From assembly GCA_044340485.1 (NCBI GenBank), contig JBIITN010000021.1, positions 1 through 31,055 of the forward strand: a stretch of 31,055 nucleotides of DNA, in the 5' to 3' direction. Shown here in pieces: positions 22,881 to 31,055 of the stretch (position 1 is its first letter; each line of letters starts with the position of its first letter). This stretch comes from UBA2093 sp044340485 (lineage in GTDB: Bacteria; Actinomycetota; Acidimicrobiia; Acidimicrobiales; Ilumatobacteraceae). The notes under the pieces are model-generated. The model had not been told where the DNA came from and did not search any database. It worked only from the letters and a program-made list of their open reading frames with translations. Made by a program: the position numbers and the translations under genes.

Positions 22881-23324
22881 ATGTTGCTTGCGTTGTTGAC
22901 GGTGTGCGCCAGTGTCTTTGTTGCTCCTGTGAACGGGGTAGTGGTGCGGTCTTTTGAGGCCCCAAGTTGTCTCTATTGCGCTGGCCATCGTGGAATATCG
23001 GTGGCAGTTGCAGACGGGGCTCCGGTGCGAGCGATTGCCAACGGCACCATTTCTTTTGCTGGTGAAGTAGGAGGACATCTGTTCGTGGTGTTGCAGTTTG
23101 CCCCCGACCTGCGATTGACCTACGGGTATTTGCGCGACATGATCGATGAGCACGGCAACGAGGTAGAAGCGGGGCAGGTAGTGGTCCGAGGCAGCGTGGT
23201 TGGCCACAGCGGTCAACGGGTATATCTCGGTGTGAGGCGAGGCCATGTTCCCATCAGTCCATTGCCCTATGTTGGGCCAAAGCGTGCGCGGCTTGTGGCG
23301 CCAAACGCCCCAATGTGTCGTTAG
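22881..23324 (+). CDS. LytM/M23 peptidase-like protein with lost metal ligands
   Basis: 147 residues. A short N-terminal hydrophobic stretch (MLLALLTVCASVFVAPV) acts as a signal peptide or anchor. The LytM beta-sheet fold is recognisable: GHRGISVAVADGAPVRAIANG (35-55), LTYGYL (79-84) and EVEAGQVVVRGSVVGHSG (95-111). In active M23 peptidases the first motif is HxxxD; here His36 is kept but the Asp position is Ser40. The final HxH motif is VYLGV (114-118), with no histidine. Two of the three kinds of zinc ligand are therefore absent, and a non-catalytic, peptidoglycan-binding or amidase-activating role (as for EnvC-like LytM proteins) is more likely than peptidase activity. It lies between whiG and rpsB. 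Confidence 0.78.
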   Translation: MLLALLTVCASVFVAPVNGVVVRSFEAPSCLYCAGHRGISVAVADGAPVRAIANGTISFAGEVGGHLFVVLQFAPDLRLTYGYLRDMIDEHGNEVEAGQVVVRGSVVGHSGQRVYLGVRRGHVPISPLPYVGPKRARLVAPNAPMCR

Positions 23325-23471
23325 GGAGTCATCTCGCTAGCCTCACCTATGGCTTTTGCACGACTTGACACAGGGTCAAGCGAGCATCGGCCGTAATTCA
23401 TGCACATCGACCTTCTGCGGTCGCTTCGGCGTCGGCTCGGTGTGTGATCAACCGCAGTAAAGGAGACAATC
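23325..23471 (+). promoter_or_regulatory. rpsB upstream leader region
   Basis: This 147-bp gap contains two small perfect hairpins: CTTGAC/GTCAAG (23364-23380) and CGACC/GGTCG (23408-23423). It ends with AAAGGAGA before the rpsB ATG. A TTGACA (23366-23371) is present, but no -10 lies at 16-18 bp. The region probably carries the promoter and an untranslated leader of the rpsB-tsf operon. Autoregulation by S2, known in other bacteria, is possible but not demonstrable here. Confidence 0.4.
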
Positions 23472-24350
23472 ATGGCTGTCGTCACGATGCGACAAATGCT
23501 TGAAGCTGGTGTGCACTTTGGACACCAGACCCGCCGTTGGAATCCCAAGATGAAACAGTTCATCTTTGGTGAACGCAATGGCATTCACATTCTCAACCTC
23601 GATCAAACACTCGAGCGAGTTGAGGGCGCGTATTCATTTGTACGTGACCTTGTAGCTAACGGTGGAACGATCTTGTTTGTTGGCACCAAGAAACAAGCAC
23701 AAGACCCCGTTCGTTCCTATGCCGAAAAATGCGGCATGCCGTATGTCAATGAGCGTTGGCTCGGTGGCATGCTCACCAACTTTGGCACCATCTCAAAGAG
23801 TGTCGGCAAGATGCAGGAATACCAGCGCATGCGTGAATCTGGTGAATTCGAAGCAATGCCGAAAAAAGAAGCACTCATGTTGAGTCGCAAACTTGAGAAG
23901 TTGCAAAAAGATCTTGCAGGTATTTCCGTTTTGTCACGTCGCCCCGACGCCGTTTTCATTCTCGATACCATGAAAGAACATATTGCTGTTACTGAGGCAA
24001 ACAAGCTGAAGATTCCAGTGGTTGCAGTCGTTGACTCAAACGTTGACCCCGATCTCATCACGTATCCAATCCCAGGAAACGACGACGCCATCCGTGCAAA
24101 CGACCTCATGGCTCGTGTTATTGCTGAAGCAGTCATTGAAGGACGTTTCATCGCTCAAAAGCGCACACCTGCTGCAGCAACCGCTGCGCCAGCACGTTCC
24201 GTCGAGCAAGAAGCCGCGTTTGAGGCTCAGCAAGCTGAAGCACGTCGTCAAGCTGCTGCACAGCAAGCTGATCGCGAAGCGCGTCTTGCTGCCGCAAAAA
24301 CAGACGGTCCAGATTCGTCAGACGCAACCCCCCCGACCCCCGCGGAGTAA
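23472..24350 (+). CDS. rpsB: 30S ribosomal protein S2
   Basis: 292 residues. The conserved N-terminus, MRQMLEAGVHFGHQTRRWNP then KMKQFIFGERNGIHI, is unmistakable. Further S2 motifs are FVGTKKQAQDPV, VNERWLGGMLTNF and PDAVFILDTMKE with IPVVAVVDSNVDP. The core ends at about residue 230. A ~60-residue Ala/Gln/Arg-rich, probably disordered C-terminal tail follows, making the protein longer than E. coli S2 (241 residues). S2 sits at the 30S head-body junction near S1 or its substitutes. AAAGGAGA gives a strong ribosome binding site. tsf follows after 8 bp, the usual pairing. Confidence 0.98.
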   Translation: MAVVTMRQMLEAGVHFGHQTRRWNPKMKQFIFGERNGIHILNLDQTLERVEGAYSFVRDLVANGGTILFVGTKKQAQDPVRSYAEKCGMPYVNERWLGGMLTNFGTISKSVGKMQEYQRMRESGEFEAMPKKEALMLSRKLEKLQKDLAGISVLSRRPDAVFILDTMKEHIAVTEANKLKIPVVAVVDSNVDPDLITYPIPGNDDAIRANDLMARVIAEAVIEGRFIAQKRTPAAATAAPARSVEQEAAFEAQQAEARRQAAAQQADREARLAAAKTDGPDSSDATPPTPAE

Positions 24351-24358
24351 TCACCACA

Positions 24359-25147
24359 ATGTCGTATACAGCAAAAGATGTTCAGAGCCTTCGTCAGACA
24401 ACTGGCGCTGGAATGATGGACTGCAAAAAAGCGCTTGAAGAAAACGGCGGAGACGTCGAAAAAGCCAAGCAGTGGTTGCGTGAAAAAGGTCTTGCAGCAA
24501 GCGCCAAGCGAGATGATCGCGAAAACACTCAAGGAGTTGTTGCACTTCTTAATGAAGGCAATGTGGGCGTCATGGTCAAGCTGAAGTCCGAAACCGACTT
24601 TGTTGCATCAAGCGAAGGCTTCATTGATGAAGCCACTGAGCTAGCAAAATTGGTCGCCGTCAAAGGTGAATCTGCAATTTCAGAGCGCCAGCAACAACTG
24701 GAAGACTTGAAGATCTTGTTGAAAGAAAAGATCGAATTGGGTGAAGTTGTTCGCATGGAAGCAGCCACTGGCAACATCATCGATTCCTACACCCACATCC
24801 AAGGTGGTCGCGGTGTAAACGGTGTTCTTGTTGAGATGTCAGGTGCAACTCCAGAGCTCGCACACGATGTGGCAGTGCACATCGCGTTTGCTCGTCCTCG
24901 TTACTTGCGTCGTGAAGATGTTCCCGCCGATGTCATTGAAGCAGAGCGAGCAACTCTTGAAACATTGACTCGCAACGAAGGAAAACCAGAGCAAGCAATT
25001 GCAAAGATCGTTGAAGGACGTATCGGTGGATTCTTTAAAGACATCTGTCTTCTTGAACAGCCATATGCAAAAGATGACAAGGTGAGCATTGCTCAACTCA
25101 TCGGATCTGCATCAATTGTGCGATTCGCGCAGGTGGAGATCGGCTGA
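24359..25147 (+). CDS. tsf: Elongation factor Ts
   Basis: 262 residues. EF-Ts catalyses GDP release from EF-Tu. The N-terminal UBA-like module (VQSLRQTTGAGMMDCKKALE) and the KGLAASAKR element are followed by the EF-Tu contact motif SETDFVASSEGF. The duplicated dimer-like core contains VAVHIAFARPRYL, and the end has GGFFKDICLLEQPYAKDD. All are standard. It overlaps no gene, but lies 8 bp after rpsB and 1 bp before pyrH, so it is clearly part of the same operon. Confidence 0.98.
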   Translation: MSYTAKDVQSLRQTTGAGMMDCKKALEENGGDVEKAKQWLREKGLAASAKRDDRENTQGVVALLNEGNVGVMVKLKSETDFVASSEGFIDEATELAKLVAVKGESAISERQQQLEDLKILLKEKIELGEVVRMEAATGNIIDSYTHIQGGRGVNGVLVEMSGATPELAHDVAVHIAFARPRYLRREDVPADVIEAERATLETLTRNEGKPEQAIAKIVEGRIGGFFKDICLLEQPYAKDDKVSIAQLIGSASIVRFAQVEIG

Positions 25148-25148
25148 C

Positions 25149-25874
25149 ATGTCAAAGCGACCCGCTTGGTCTCGAATTGTGCTCAAACTTTCCGGTGAAG
25201 CACTCGCCGAGCCATCGGGTTTTGGTCTTGATAGTGCGGTGCTTTCTCAGGTAGCTGAAGAAGTGCGTGATGCGCGAAGCGAACTAGGCGTTGATATTGC
25301 AATTGTTGTGGGTGGCGGAAACTTCTGGCGCGGCATCAAAGGTGCGGGCCAGGGCATGGATCAAGCACAAGCGGACTACATGGGAATGCTCGCCACCGTG
25401 ATGAACGGTCTTGCATTGCAAGACGCACTAGAGCGTGTGGGCCAGCAGTCGCGAGTATTGACCGCGGTAGAGATGCCCAAAGTTGCAGAGCCTTACATTC
25501 GTCGTCGTGCCCAACGTCATTTAGAAAAAGGTCGCGTGGTGATTTTGGCTGGTGGAACCGGTAACCCGTTTTTCACTACCGACACAGCAGCAGCATTGCG
25601 CGCAGCCGAGATCGATGCACAGGCAATTTTGAAAGGCACCCACTCGGGAGTTGACGGTGTGTACAACGCTGATCCCAAACTGGATAAAACCGCAGTGCGT
25701 TTTGAGCAGATCTCTCACATGGAAGTGATCACAAAGGGTCTCAAAGTGATGGATGCAACTGCCATCACGTTCTGCATGGAAAAGAACTTGCCAATTGTGG
25801 TGTTTGACCTACTGGAACGTGGAAATGTGAAGTCCATCCTTCGTGGTGAGCCAGTGGGTACGCTGGTTGGGTGA
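25149..25874 (+). CDS. pyrH: Uridylate (UMP) kinase
   Basis: 241 residues. Amino-acid-kinase fold enzyme that phosphorylates UMP to UDP in pyrimidine synthesis; hexameric in bacteria and usually controlled by GTP and UTP. Motifs: RIVLKLSGEAL (near the start), IVVGGGNFWRG, MGMLATVMNGLALQDALE, VVILAGGTGNPFFTTDTAAA and the GVDGVYNADPK segment. The ATG at 25149 (MSKRPAWS) was chosen because it directly precedes the conserved kinase core; an ATG at 25089 would extend 60 bases into tsf. Its stop overlaps the frr GTG start by 4 bases. Confidence 0.97.
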   Translation: MSKRPAWSRIVLKLSGEALAEPSGFGLDSAVLSQVAEEVRDARSELGVDIAIVVGGGNFWRGIKGAGQGMDQAQADYMGMLATVMNGLALQDALERVGQQSRVLTAVEMPKVAEPYIRRRAQRHLEKGRVVILAGGTGNPFFTTDTAAALRAAEIDAQAILKGTHSGVDGVYNADPKLDKTAVRFEQISHMEVITKGLKVMDATAITFCMEKNLPIVVFDLLERGNVKSILRGEPVGTLVG

Positions 25875-26428
25875 CCGACGAAACCTTGCTCGAAACCATC
25901 GAGAAGATGGAAAAGGCAATTGAGCACGTACAAGGGCAGTTCACCACTGTGCGTACCGGGCGAGCAAACCCGGCTCTCGTCGAGAAACTTCAGGTGGAGT
26001 ACTACGGAGCAAAGTGCCCGATTCAGCAGCTGGCGTCGTTCCAAGTGCCAGAAGCCCGCACGCTCGTGGTGAAGCCACATGATCGTGGATCATTGGCAGA
26101 CATCGAAAAGGCAATTCGCGACAGCGACCTTGGCTTATCGCCATCAAATGACGGAACTGTTATTCGCATTAACTTTCCCGCCCTCACCGAAGAGCGCCGT
26201 AAAGAGTACGTGAAGGTAGTAAAGAACATGGCCGAAGATGGTCGTGTTGCCATTCGCAACATTCGTCGCGACGCGCGCAAGACATTGGAGACCGCTGAAA
26301 AAAACGGCGATATCTCCAAAGATGAATTGGAGCGCGCGGAAAAAGAGCTCGAAAAGGTCACCCATGACCAGGTAGAGACCATCGATAAAGCGTTCGCACG
26401 CAAGGAACAAGAACTACTCGAGGTCTAA
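25871..26428 (+). CDS. frr: Ribosome recycling factor
   Basis: 185 residues, the canonical RRF length. With EF-G it splits post-termination ribosomes. The three-helix-bundle segments are conserved: VRTGRANPALVEKLQVEYYG, LVVKPHDRGSLADIEKAI, SDLGLSPSNDGTVIRINFP, LTEERRKEYVKVVK and AIRNIRRDARK. It starts with GTG (25871) inside the pyrH stop (GTGA overlap), so expression is coupled to pyrH. cdsA follows 43 bp downstream, with its own ribosome binding site. Confidence 0.97.
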   Translation: MTDETLLETIEKMEKAIEHVQGQFTTVRTGRANPALVEKLQVEYYGAKCPIQQLASFQVPEARTLVVKPHDRGSLADIEKAIRDSDLGLSPSNDGTVIRINFPALTEERRKEYVKVVKNMAEDGRVAIRNIRRDARKTLETAEKNGDISKDELERAEKELEKVTHDQVETIDKAFARKEQELLEV

Positions 26429-26471
26429 TGCTTCGTGGGTGTGCGATACTGATCCCGCAAAGGGGGAAACA

Positions 26472-27776
26472 ATGAGTGACGACATCTGGCGCCGACGTGA
26501 CGATGACACTGGCGATGCCGAGAATGATTTTGGCAAGGACTACGGCACCGATTTTGGGTCTGACTTTGGCAAAGTGCAATTTGCCGATGACCCCACGTCG
26601 GAGCCGTCATTGAGTTTTGCAAACAGCGACACTGGTGATCTTCCGCATTGGACCGAGCCGCCCACTGGCGAGATTCCTCGTTTCAACGAACCCACCGACG
26701 ACGACACCGACGTATGGGCAACATTTCAACAACCAAGTACTCCCACTCGTCGTCCGGAACGTCTGTCGATAGGGACGGATCCAACCGGCGAGCCACGTCG
26801 TCAAATGCGAGACGTGTCCGGTGAATACTCGCGCGAATACGCAGACATCACTGGTGGTCAACCGCGACCATCACGAGGACCTGATCCGCGTTCCCAACAA
26901 GTACGTCGTGCACCACAGCGTGCTGGTCGCAGTGCTGTTGGTCGTGACATGCCAACAGCTGTTGCAACTGGACTCATTCTTGGTGCGGTTTTTGTGGGCA
27001 CGATCATGTGGCGTCCTGCGGCCGTGATGGTGCTTGTCATTGCGGCTCTCGCAATGGCATCTGTTGAGTTCTTTAGCAAAGTCACCGAACGTGGTTATCG
27101 TCCAGCCACATTGGCCGGTATCGCAGCATGTGTTGCGGCACCACTTGCTGCGTACTGGATTGGTGACGCTGCGCTACCACTTGTTATTACTTTTGCTTTC
27201 CTTGCAACATCGGTGGGCTTTCTTGGTGCTTCCAGCGTGCAAAGTGGTCCAATGCCAAACGTTGCCATTACGTCAATGGCGGTGGTATGGATTGGTCTTC
27301 TTGGCTCCTACGCGGCGCTCATCCTGCGTTTTTCAACAAGTAGCGGACTGCCTGAAAATATCGGAACTGACACATTGTTCCTTGTTGTCGCTGGCGTCAT
27401 TGCAAACGATGTCGGCGCACTCCTCGTGGGTAGTTCTGCAGGTCGACGACCACTTCGTGAATGGGTGAGTCCCGGAAAGACCGTGGAAGGTTTCGTTGGC
27501 GGAGCAATTGCATCGATTGTGGTTGTGATGGTCATAGGAACACAAAGCGATACCTGGAACTCATTTGGCGAATGGCTGTTGTTGGGCGTGATCATTTCGG
27601 TGATGGGCCCGCTCGGTGATCTTGTCGAATCTATGTTTAAGCGCAACCTCGACATCAAAGATTTCGGAACAGTGGTACCCGGACACGGAGGCGTGCTCGA
27701 TCGATTCGACTCGTACCTGTTTGTATTGCCAGCGGCGTATTACGCGTTGCTCGTGTTCGAACCTTGGGTGTCCTGA
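26472..27776 (+). CDS. cdsA: Phosphatidate cytidylyltransferase with long acidic N-terminal extension
   Basis: 434 residues. The C-terminal 270 residues form the multi-helix membrane enzyme making CDP-diacylglycerol from CTP and phosphatidate. The family signature is intact at about 385-415 (ESMFKRNLDIKDFG, then PGHGGVLDRFDS), as are SPGKTVEGFVGG and the DVGALLVG segment. The first ~160 residues are cytoplasmic, hydrophilic and low-complexity: acidic Gly/Asp/Phe repeats (DFGKDYGTDFGSDFGK, 19-34), TGD/TGE-rich stretches, then an Arg/Pro/Gln-rich basic stretch before the first membrane helix at about 161. This extension is absent from typical CdsA and its role is unknown. AAAGGGGGAAA precedes the ATG at 26472. 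An ATG at 26439 is less likely. Confidence 0.93.
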   Translation: MSDDIWRRRDDDTGDAENDFGKDYGTDFGSDFGKVQFADDPTSEPSLSFANSDTGDLPHWTEPPTGEIPRFNEPTDDDTDVWATFQQPSTPTRRPERLSIGTDPTGEPRRQMRDVSGEYSREYADITGGQPRPSRGPDPRSQQVRRAPQRAGRSAVGRDMPTAVATGLILGAVFVGTIMWRPAAVMVLVIAALAMASVEFFSKVTERGYRPATLAGIAACVAAPLAAYWIGDAALPLVITFAFLATSVGFLGASSVQSGPMPNVAITSMAVVWIGLLGSYAALILRFSTSSGLPENIGTDTLFLVVAGVIANDVGALLVGSSAGRRPLREWVSPGKTVEGFVGGAIASIVVVMVIGTQSDTWNSFGEWLLLGVIISVMGPLGDLVESMFKRNLDIKDFGTVVPGHGGVLDRFDSYLFVLPAAYYALLVFEPWVS

Positions 27777-27795
27777 TCTCATCACAGACCATCTC

Positions 27796-28929
27796 GTGCG
27801 CGTAGCGATCGCCGGTTCGTCGGGTTCTATTGGAACCCAAACGCTTGACGTTGCTGCGGCAGAATCAGATCACTGTCGCGTCACCGCTCTTGCGGTGCAC
27901 TCTGCAGCAGACGTGGTCATTGAGCAGGCTCGCACATGGCGACCTGAGGTAGTAGCGGTAACCGACGATGCCGCACGTGCTCACGTTGCCAATGCACTGC
28001 CCGATGTACGAGTGGAAAAAGACCTCGCGGCAATTGTCGATGTTGCAGATGTCGTGATTAACGGTGTCGTTGGCTTTGCGGGACTGCCCGTCACGCTTGA
28101 AACATTGCGCCAAGGAAAGATTCTCGGACTTGCAAACAAAGAAAGTTTGATCGCTGCTGGTCCGATTGTGCAGCCTCTTCGACACATCGAAGGTGCCGAG
28201 ATTGTTCCGGTCGATAGTGAGCATTGCGCAATTCATCAGTGCTTACGATCATCGCGTTTTGGTATTGACGAAGTGTCGCGACTTGTTCTCACGGCAAGTG
28301 GCGGCCCCTTTCGTGGGCGCAGTGCAGAGTCATTGCGCAATGTGACAGTGGCCGACGCCCTGGCACACCCCACGTGGAAAATGGGACCCAAAATCACCGT
28401 CGATTCATCGACGCTTATGAATAAGGGACTCGAAGTGATCGAGGCACACGAATTATTTGGCATCGACTTCGATCACATAGACGTTGTGGTGCACCCTCAG
28501 TCCATCGTGCATTCGATGGTCGAATTCACCGACGGCTCAACAATTGCGCAGTTATCAATGCCCGACATGCGCCTGCCCATTGGGTACGCGCTCGGATACC
28601 CGCATCGCAGTCGCACTGCCTTTGGTGGCATCGATTGGACCACAGTGTCACAACTTGATTTCTCGGTTCCCGACACGTCCACCTTTCGATGTTTGGCACT
28701 TGCCTATGAGGCTGGTCGTCGGGGCGGTGGGGCTCCCGCATTTTTGTCGGCCGCAAACGAGGTTGCTGTCGATGCATTTCTCGACGGTCGCATTACGTGG
28801 ATCGACATTGCCGCAAGCATTGAGTCGGCAATGGATGCCTACGTCGACGTGACACCCACCACAGTGGACGATGTTCTCGAGGTCGATGCCCATGGGCGTG
28901 ATGCGATGCGTAGAGTTTTGGTGTCATGA
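27796..28929 (+). CDS. dxr: 1-deoxy-D-xylulose 5-phosphate reductoisomerase
   Basis: 377 residues if it starts at GTG 27796, which places the NADPH-binding GSSGSIGTQTLDV at residues 7-19 as usual. The enzyme converts DXP to MEP, the committed step of the methylerythritol phosphate isoprenoid pathway. Active-site segments are present: NKESLIAAG, VDSEHCAIHQCL (metal-binding Asp/Glu), LTASGGPFRG, HPTWKMGPKITVDSSTLMNK and MPDMRLPIGYAL. A longer frame opens within cdsA, but would put 60 unrelated residues in front. The stop overlaps the rseP start by 4 bases (ATGA). ispG of the same pathway is two genes downstream. Confidence 0.96.
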   Translation: MRVAIAGSSGSIGTQTLDVAAAESDHCRVTALAVHSAADVVIEQARTWRPEVVAVTDDAARAHVANALPDVRVEKDLAAIVDVADVVINGVVGFAGLPVTLETLRQGKILGLANKESLIAAGPIVQPLRHIEGAEIVPVDSEHCAIHQCLRSSRFGIDEVSRLVLTASGGPFRGRSAESLRNVTVADALAHPTWKMGPKITVDSSTLMNKGLEVIEAHELFGIDFDHIDVVVHPQSIVHSMVEFTDGSTIAQLSMPDMRLPIGYALGYPHRSRTAFGGIDWTTVSQLDFSVPDTSTFRCLALAYEAGRRGGGAPAFLSAANEVAVDAFLDGRITWIDIAASIESAMDAYVDVTPTTVDDVLEVDAHGRDAMRRVLVS

Positions 28930-30164
28930 CCTCGCTGTATGAAAAGTTCCGTAGTGAAATAGCAGCCGGCGGTGCCGCTGAAGACGTCACACCAGAGACA
29001 AAGCGGCAGTCGGTATTTATTGGAGTGATCATGCTCGCGCTATTGGCGTGGCTTGCTATTCAAAGTATTTGGACATTCATCTTCGTTGTCGGTTTGATCG
29101 TGTCGGTCTTCCTACACGAAATCGGACACTTTGTCACAGCACGTTGGACCGGTATGAAGTCCACACAGTTTTTCATGGGCTTTGGTCCGCGGGTGTGGAG
29201 CACGCATCGAAATGGCGTTGAGTATGGCGTGCGTGCAATTCCTGCGGGAGCATTCGTACGCATTATCGGCATGAACAACCTCGATGACGTAGAGCCCGAA
29301 GACGAACCAATGACGTATCGGTCAAAGTCGTACCCGCGCCGCATGTTGGTAATCACTGCTGGGTCGTTAATGCACATGATCATTGCGTTGTTGTTGTTCA
29401 CTGGTGTGTACGCAACGGCAGGACGCATTCAAGAAACAGGAACAGTCACCATTGCCGCGCTTGGTGCCGGAGACACACCGGCATCGCAAGCCGGTCTGCA
29501 GCAAGGCGACACCATCGTGTCGATTGGCGGTACTCCTGTTGCATCACGTGATGATGTAGTCACCACAGTGACATCGTATGAACCTGGTGATCAGGCCGAC
29601 ATTGTGTACCTGCGCGACGATGTACAACAAACAACCACAGTCACCTTTGCTGCTAATCCCGCTGACCCGACCATTGCCTATCTTGGCGTTGCCTCCGACA
29701 GTGTCGATTATGTATCGATTCCGTTATATGAATCTGTGTGGCGCGGAGTGCAAGACATTGGCGACACCATCGCAGGATCTGTAAAGGGCGTCGTCACAGT
29801 ATTGAATCCAATGAATTCCATTCGACATCTCACGGGTGAAGACACATCACTTGAGACGCGGCCAACAACGTTGGTGGGTGTCAGTCAGGTGGGTGGCGAC
29901 ATCGGACGTTCAGACGGCATGAAAGGCGTGTTGTTGCTCTTGGCGAGTGTCAACGTGTTCGTGGGAATCTTCAACATGTTTCCCTTGTTGCCCTTCGACG
30001 GCGGTCACGCCGCAATTGCAACGTATGAGCGCCTCCGCTCACGCAAAGGCCGTGTCTATCGTGCCGATATCTCAAAGATGGTGCCCGTTGCCACAACCGT
30101 GGTGGGGCTCTTGTTGCTGTTGTTGTTTACTGGTCTGTACCTCGACATCACCCAACCCCTGTGA
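28926..30164 (+). CDS. rseP: Site-2 (RseP/Rip-type) intramembrane zinc metalloprotease
   Basis: 412 residues. The zinc-binding HEIGH is at 64-68 inside a membrane helix (SVFLHEIGHFVTARW), and the second metal site FNMFPLLPFDGGH is at 349-361. A PDZ domain between them (about 175-260) has GDTPASQAGLQQGDTIVSI. The N-terminal ~28 residues are cytosolic. Such proteases cut membrane-bound anti-sigma factors and other single-pass proteins after a first cleavage; in Mycobacterium the homologue Rip1 controls several sigma pathways. The anti-sigma substrate here is unknown. The dxr-rseP-ispG order is conserved in actinobacteria. The start overlaps dxr by 4 bases. Confidence 0.94.
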   Translation: MTSLYEKFRSEIAAGGAAEDVTPETKRQSVFIGVIMLALLAWLAIQSIWTFIFVVGLIVSVFLHEIGHFVTARWTGMKSTQFFMGFGPRVWSTHRNGVEYGVRAIPAGAFVRIIGMNNLDDVEPEDEPMTYRSKSYPRRMLVITAGSLMHMIIALLLFTGVYATAGRIQETGTVTIAALGAGDTPASQAGLQQGDTIVSIGGTPVASRDDVVTTVTSYEPGDQADIVYLRDDVQQTTTVTFAANPADPTIAYLGVASDSVDYVSIPLYESVWRGVQDIGDTIAGSVKGVVTVLNPMNSIRHLTGEDTSLETRPTTLVGVSQVGGDIGRSDGMKGVLLLLASVNVFVGIFNMFPLLPFDGGHAAIATYERLRSRKGRVYRADISKMVPVATTVVGLLLLLLFTGLYLDITQPL

Positions 30165-30241
30165 GTTGCGTTGGCGCAGGCATCTGCGTGCACTCACCAG
30201 TCCGACACGTTTGTTGAGTTTTCCTGCCACACTAGAGACCA

Positions 30242-31055
30242 ATGATTGAGCGTCGTCCTACACGGCAAATCACAGTTGGCAAGGTTCCCGTTGGTGGGGG
30301 TGCACCCATATCGGTGCAGTCAATGACCACCACAAAAACTGCTGATGTTGAGGGCACATTGCAACAGATCTACGCACTTGCTGCTGCGGGTTGCGACATT
30401 GTGCGCTGTACATGCAATGAACCAGAAGCTGCCGTTGGGCTCGCGCAAATTGTTCCACGTTCACCTATTCCGATCATTGCCGACATTCACCACCAGTACC
30501 GCATGGCACTAGCTGCGATGGAAGCGGGAGTGCATGGTCTGCGACTCAATCCTGGCAACATCCGCAAACCCGAACATATCAAAGCTGTTGCGTCTGAAGC
30601 TCGTGATCGCAACTTGCCCATTCGTATTGGTGTAAACGGGGGCTCTCTTGATCCCGAGTTGTACGACAAATACGGAGGTCTCACTGCTGATGCAATGGTG
30701 GAATCTGCGATGCAGGAGCTTGCATTCTTCAATGATGTCGATTTTCACTTGGTGAAGATTTCTGTGAAGGCAAGCAGTGTGCCTTTGATGGTTGAGGCCT
30801 ATCGCAAACTTGCTGATGCCACAGACATACCGTTACATCTCGGAGTGACAGAAGCAGGGCCACCGCCAGCAGGTTTGATCAAATCAACAGCAGGTATTGC
30901 TACTTTGTTGCTCGAAGGCATTGGGGACACCATTCGTTACAGCCTCACGGCTGATCCGGTAGAAGAAGCGCGTGCGGGTCGTCAATTACTTGAAGCACTC
31001 GGATTGCGCGAACGAAAAAACGTTGACCTCATCGCATGTCCAAGTTGTGGTCGTG
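30242..31055 (+). CDS. ispG: 4-hydroxy-3-methylbut-2-en-1-yl diphosphate synthase, partial (C-terminus beyond window)
   Basis: The ATG at 30242 opens a frame that is still open at the window end (271 codons seen; the full protein is usually about 370-400). Family features: RPTRQITVGKVPVGGGAP, VQSMTTTKTADV, GCDIVRCT, PIIADIHHQYRMAL, GLRLNPGN and LGVTEAG. The sequence reaches CPSCGR at the edge, the first two cysteine positions of the 4Fe-4S site. IspG reduces MEcPP to HMBPP in the MEP pathway. A 77-bp gap separates it from rseP and may hold a promoter, though none is convincing. Together with dxr it places two MEP genes around the protease. Confidence 0.96.
   Translation, partial: MIERRPTRQITVGKVPVGGGAPISVQSMTTTKTADVEGTLQQIYALAAAGCDIVRCTCNEPEAAVGLAQIVPRSPIPIIADIHHQYRMALAAMEAGVHGLRLNPGNIRKPEHIKAVASEARDRNLPIRIGVNGGSLDPELYDKYGGLTADAMVESAMQELAFFNDVDFHLVKISVKASSVPLMVEAYRKLADATDIPLHLGVTEAGPPPAGLIKSTAGIATLLLEGIGDTIRYSLTADPVEEARAGRQLLEALGLRERKNVDLIACPSCGR

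Overview
The window reads as a chromosomal segment of an actinobacterium with moderate GC content (about half by eye). It is probably a member of the Acidimicrobiia; this placement is inference, not a database result. The gene order is actinobacterial: mec-cysM-murI-rph-rdgB; comM-dprA-xer-whiG; an M23-like gene followed by rpsB-tsf-pyrH-frr-cdsA-dxr-rseP-ispG. A WhiG/FliA-type sigma factor next to rpsB also fits. Nothing suggests a phage, plasmid or insertion sequence. Almost every base is coding or short intergenic sequence.

Region 1 (1-5030) is accessory. It holds the N-terminal part of a membrane-anchored collagen-like Gly-X-Y protein with perfect 108-bp tandem repeats. A divergent OmpR-type regulator follows, whose phospho-acceptor Asp is replaced by His. 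Next come a divergent TetR/MFS efflux pair sharing a perfect palindromic operator, an ArsM-type arsenite methyltransferase and a GFA-family zinc protein. Region 2 (5032-8900) is a minus-strand, translationally coupled carbohydrate cassette: GT4 glycosyltransferase, six-hairpin protein and GH130 enzyme, preceded by a structured leader with a T-run.

Region 3 (8900-13935) contains tmRNA (tag ANKQFALAA) and smpB on the minus strand. It then has plus-strand mec, cysM, murI, rph and rdgB, and a tRNA-Leu(UAG) gene with an unusually short variable region. Mec and CysM belong to the CysO-dependent cysteine pathway, but no cysO lies between them. Region 4 (14006-17940) holds two adjacent fold-type II PLP enzymes of unknown substrate, clpP, and a small convergent lipoprotein.

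Region 5 (18024-23324) holds comM, dprA, a tyrosine recombinase with a duplicated core-binding domain and a Cys/His-rich linker, whiG, and a degenerate LytM/M23 protein. Region 6 (23472-31055) is a housekeeping run: ribosomal protein S2, EF-Ts, UMP kinase, ribosome recycling factor, CDP-diglyceride synthase with a long acidic N-terminal extension, then DXR, the site-2 protease RseP and IspG (cut by the window end). DXR and IspG are MEP-pathway isoprenoid enzymes. Many neighbouring genes overlap by 1-4 bases, implying operons.

The longest stretch without a protein gene is 8723-9497. It is filled by the glycosyltransferase leader, a 12-bp repeat tract, a terminator-like hairpin, tmRNA and the smpB 3' region.
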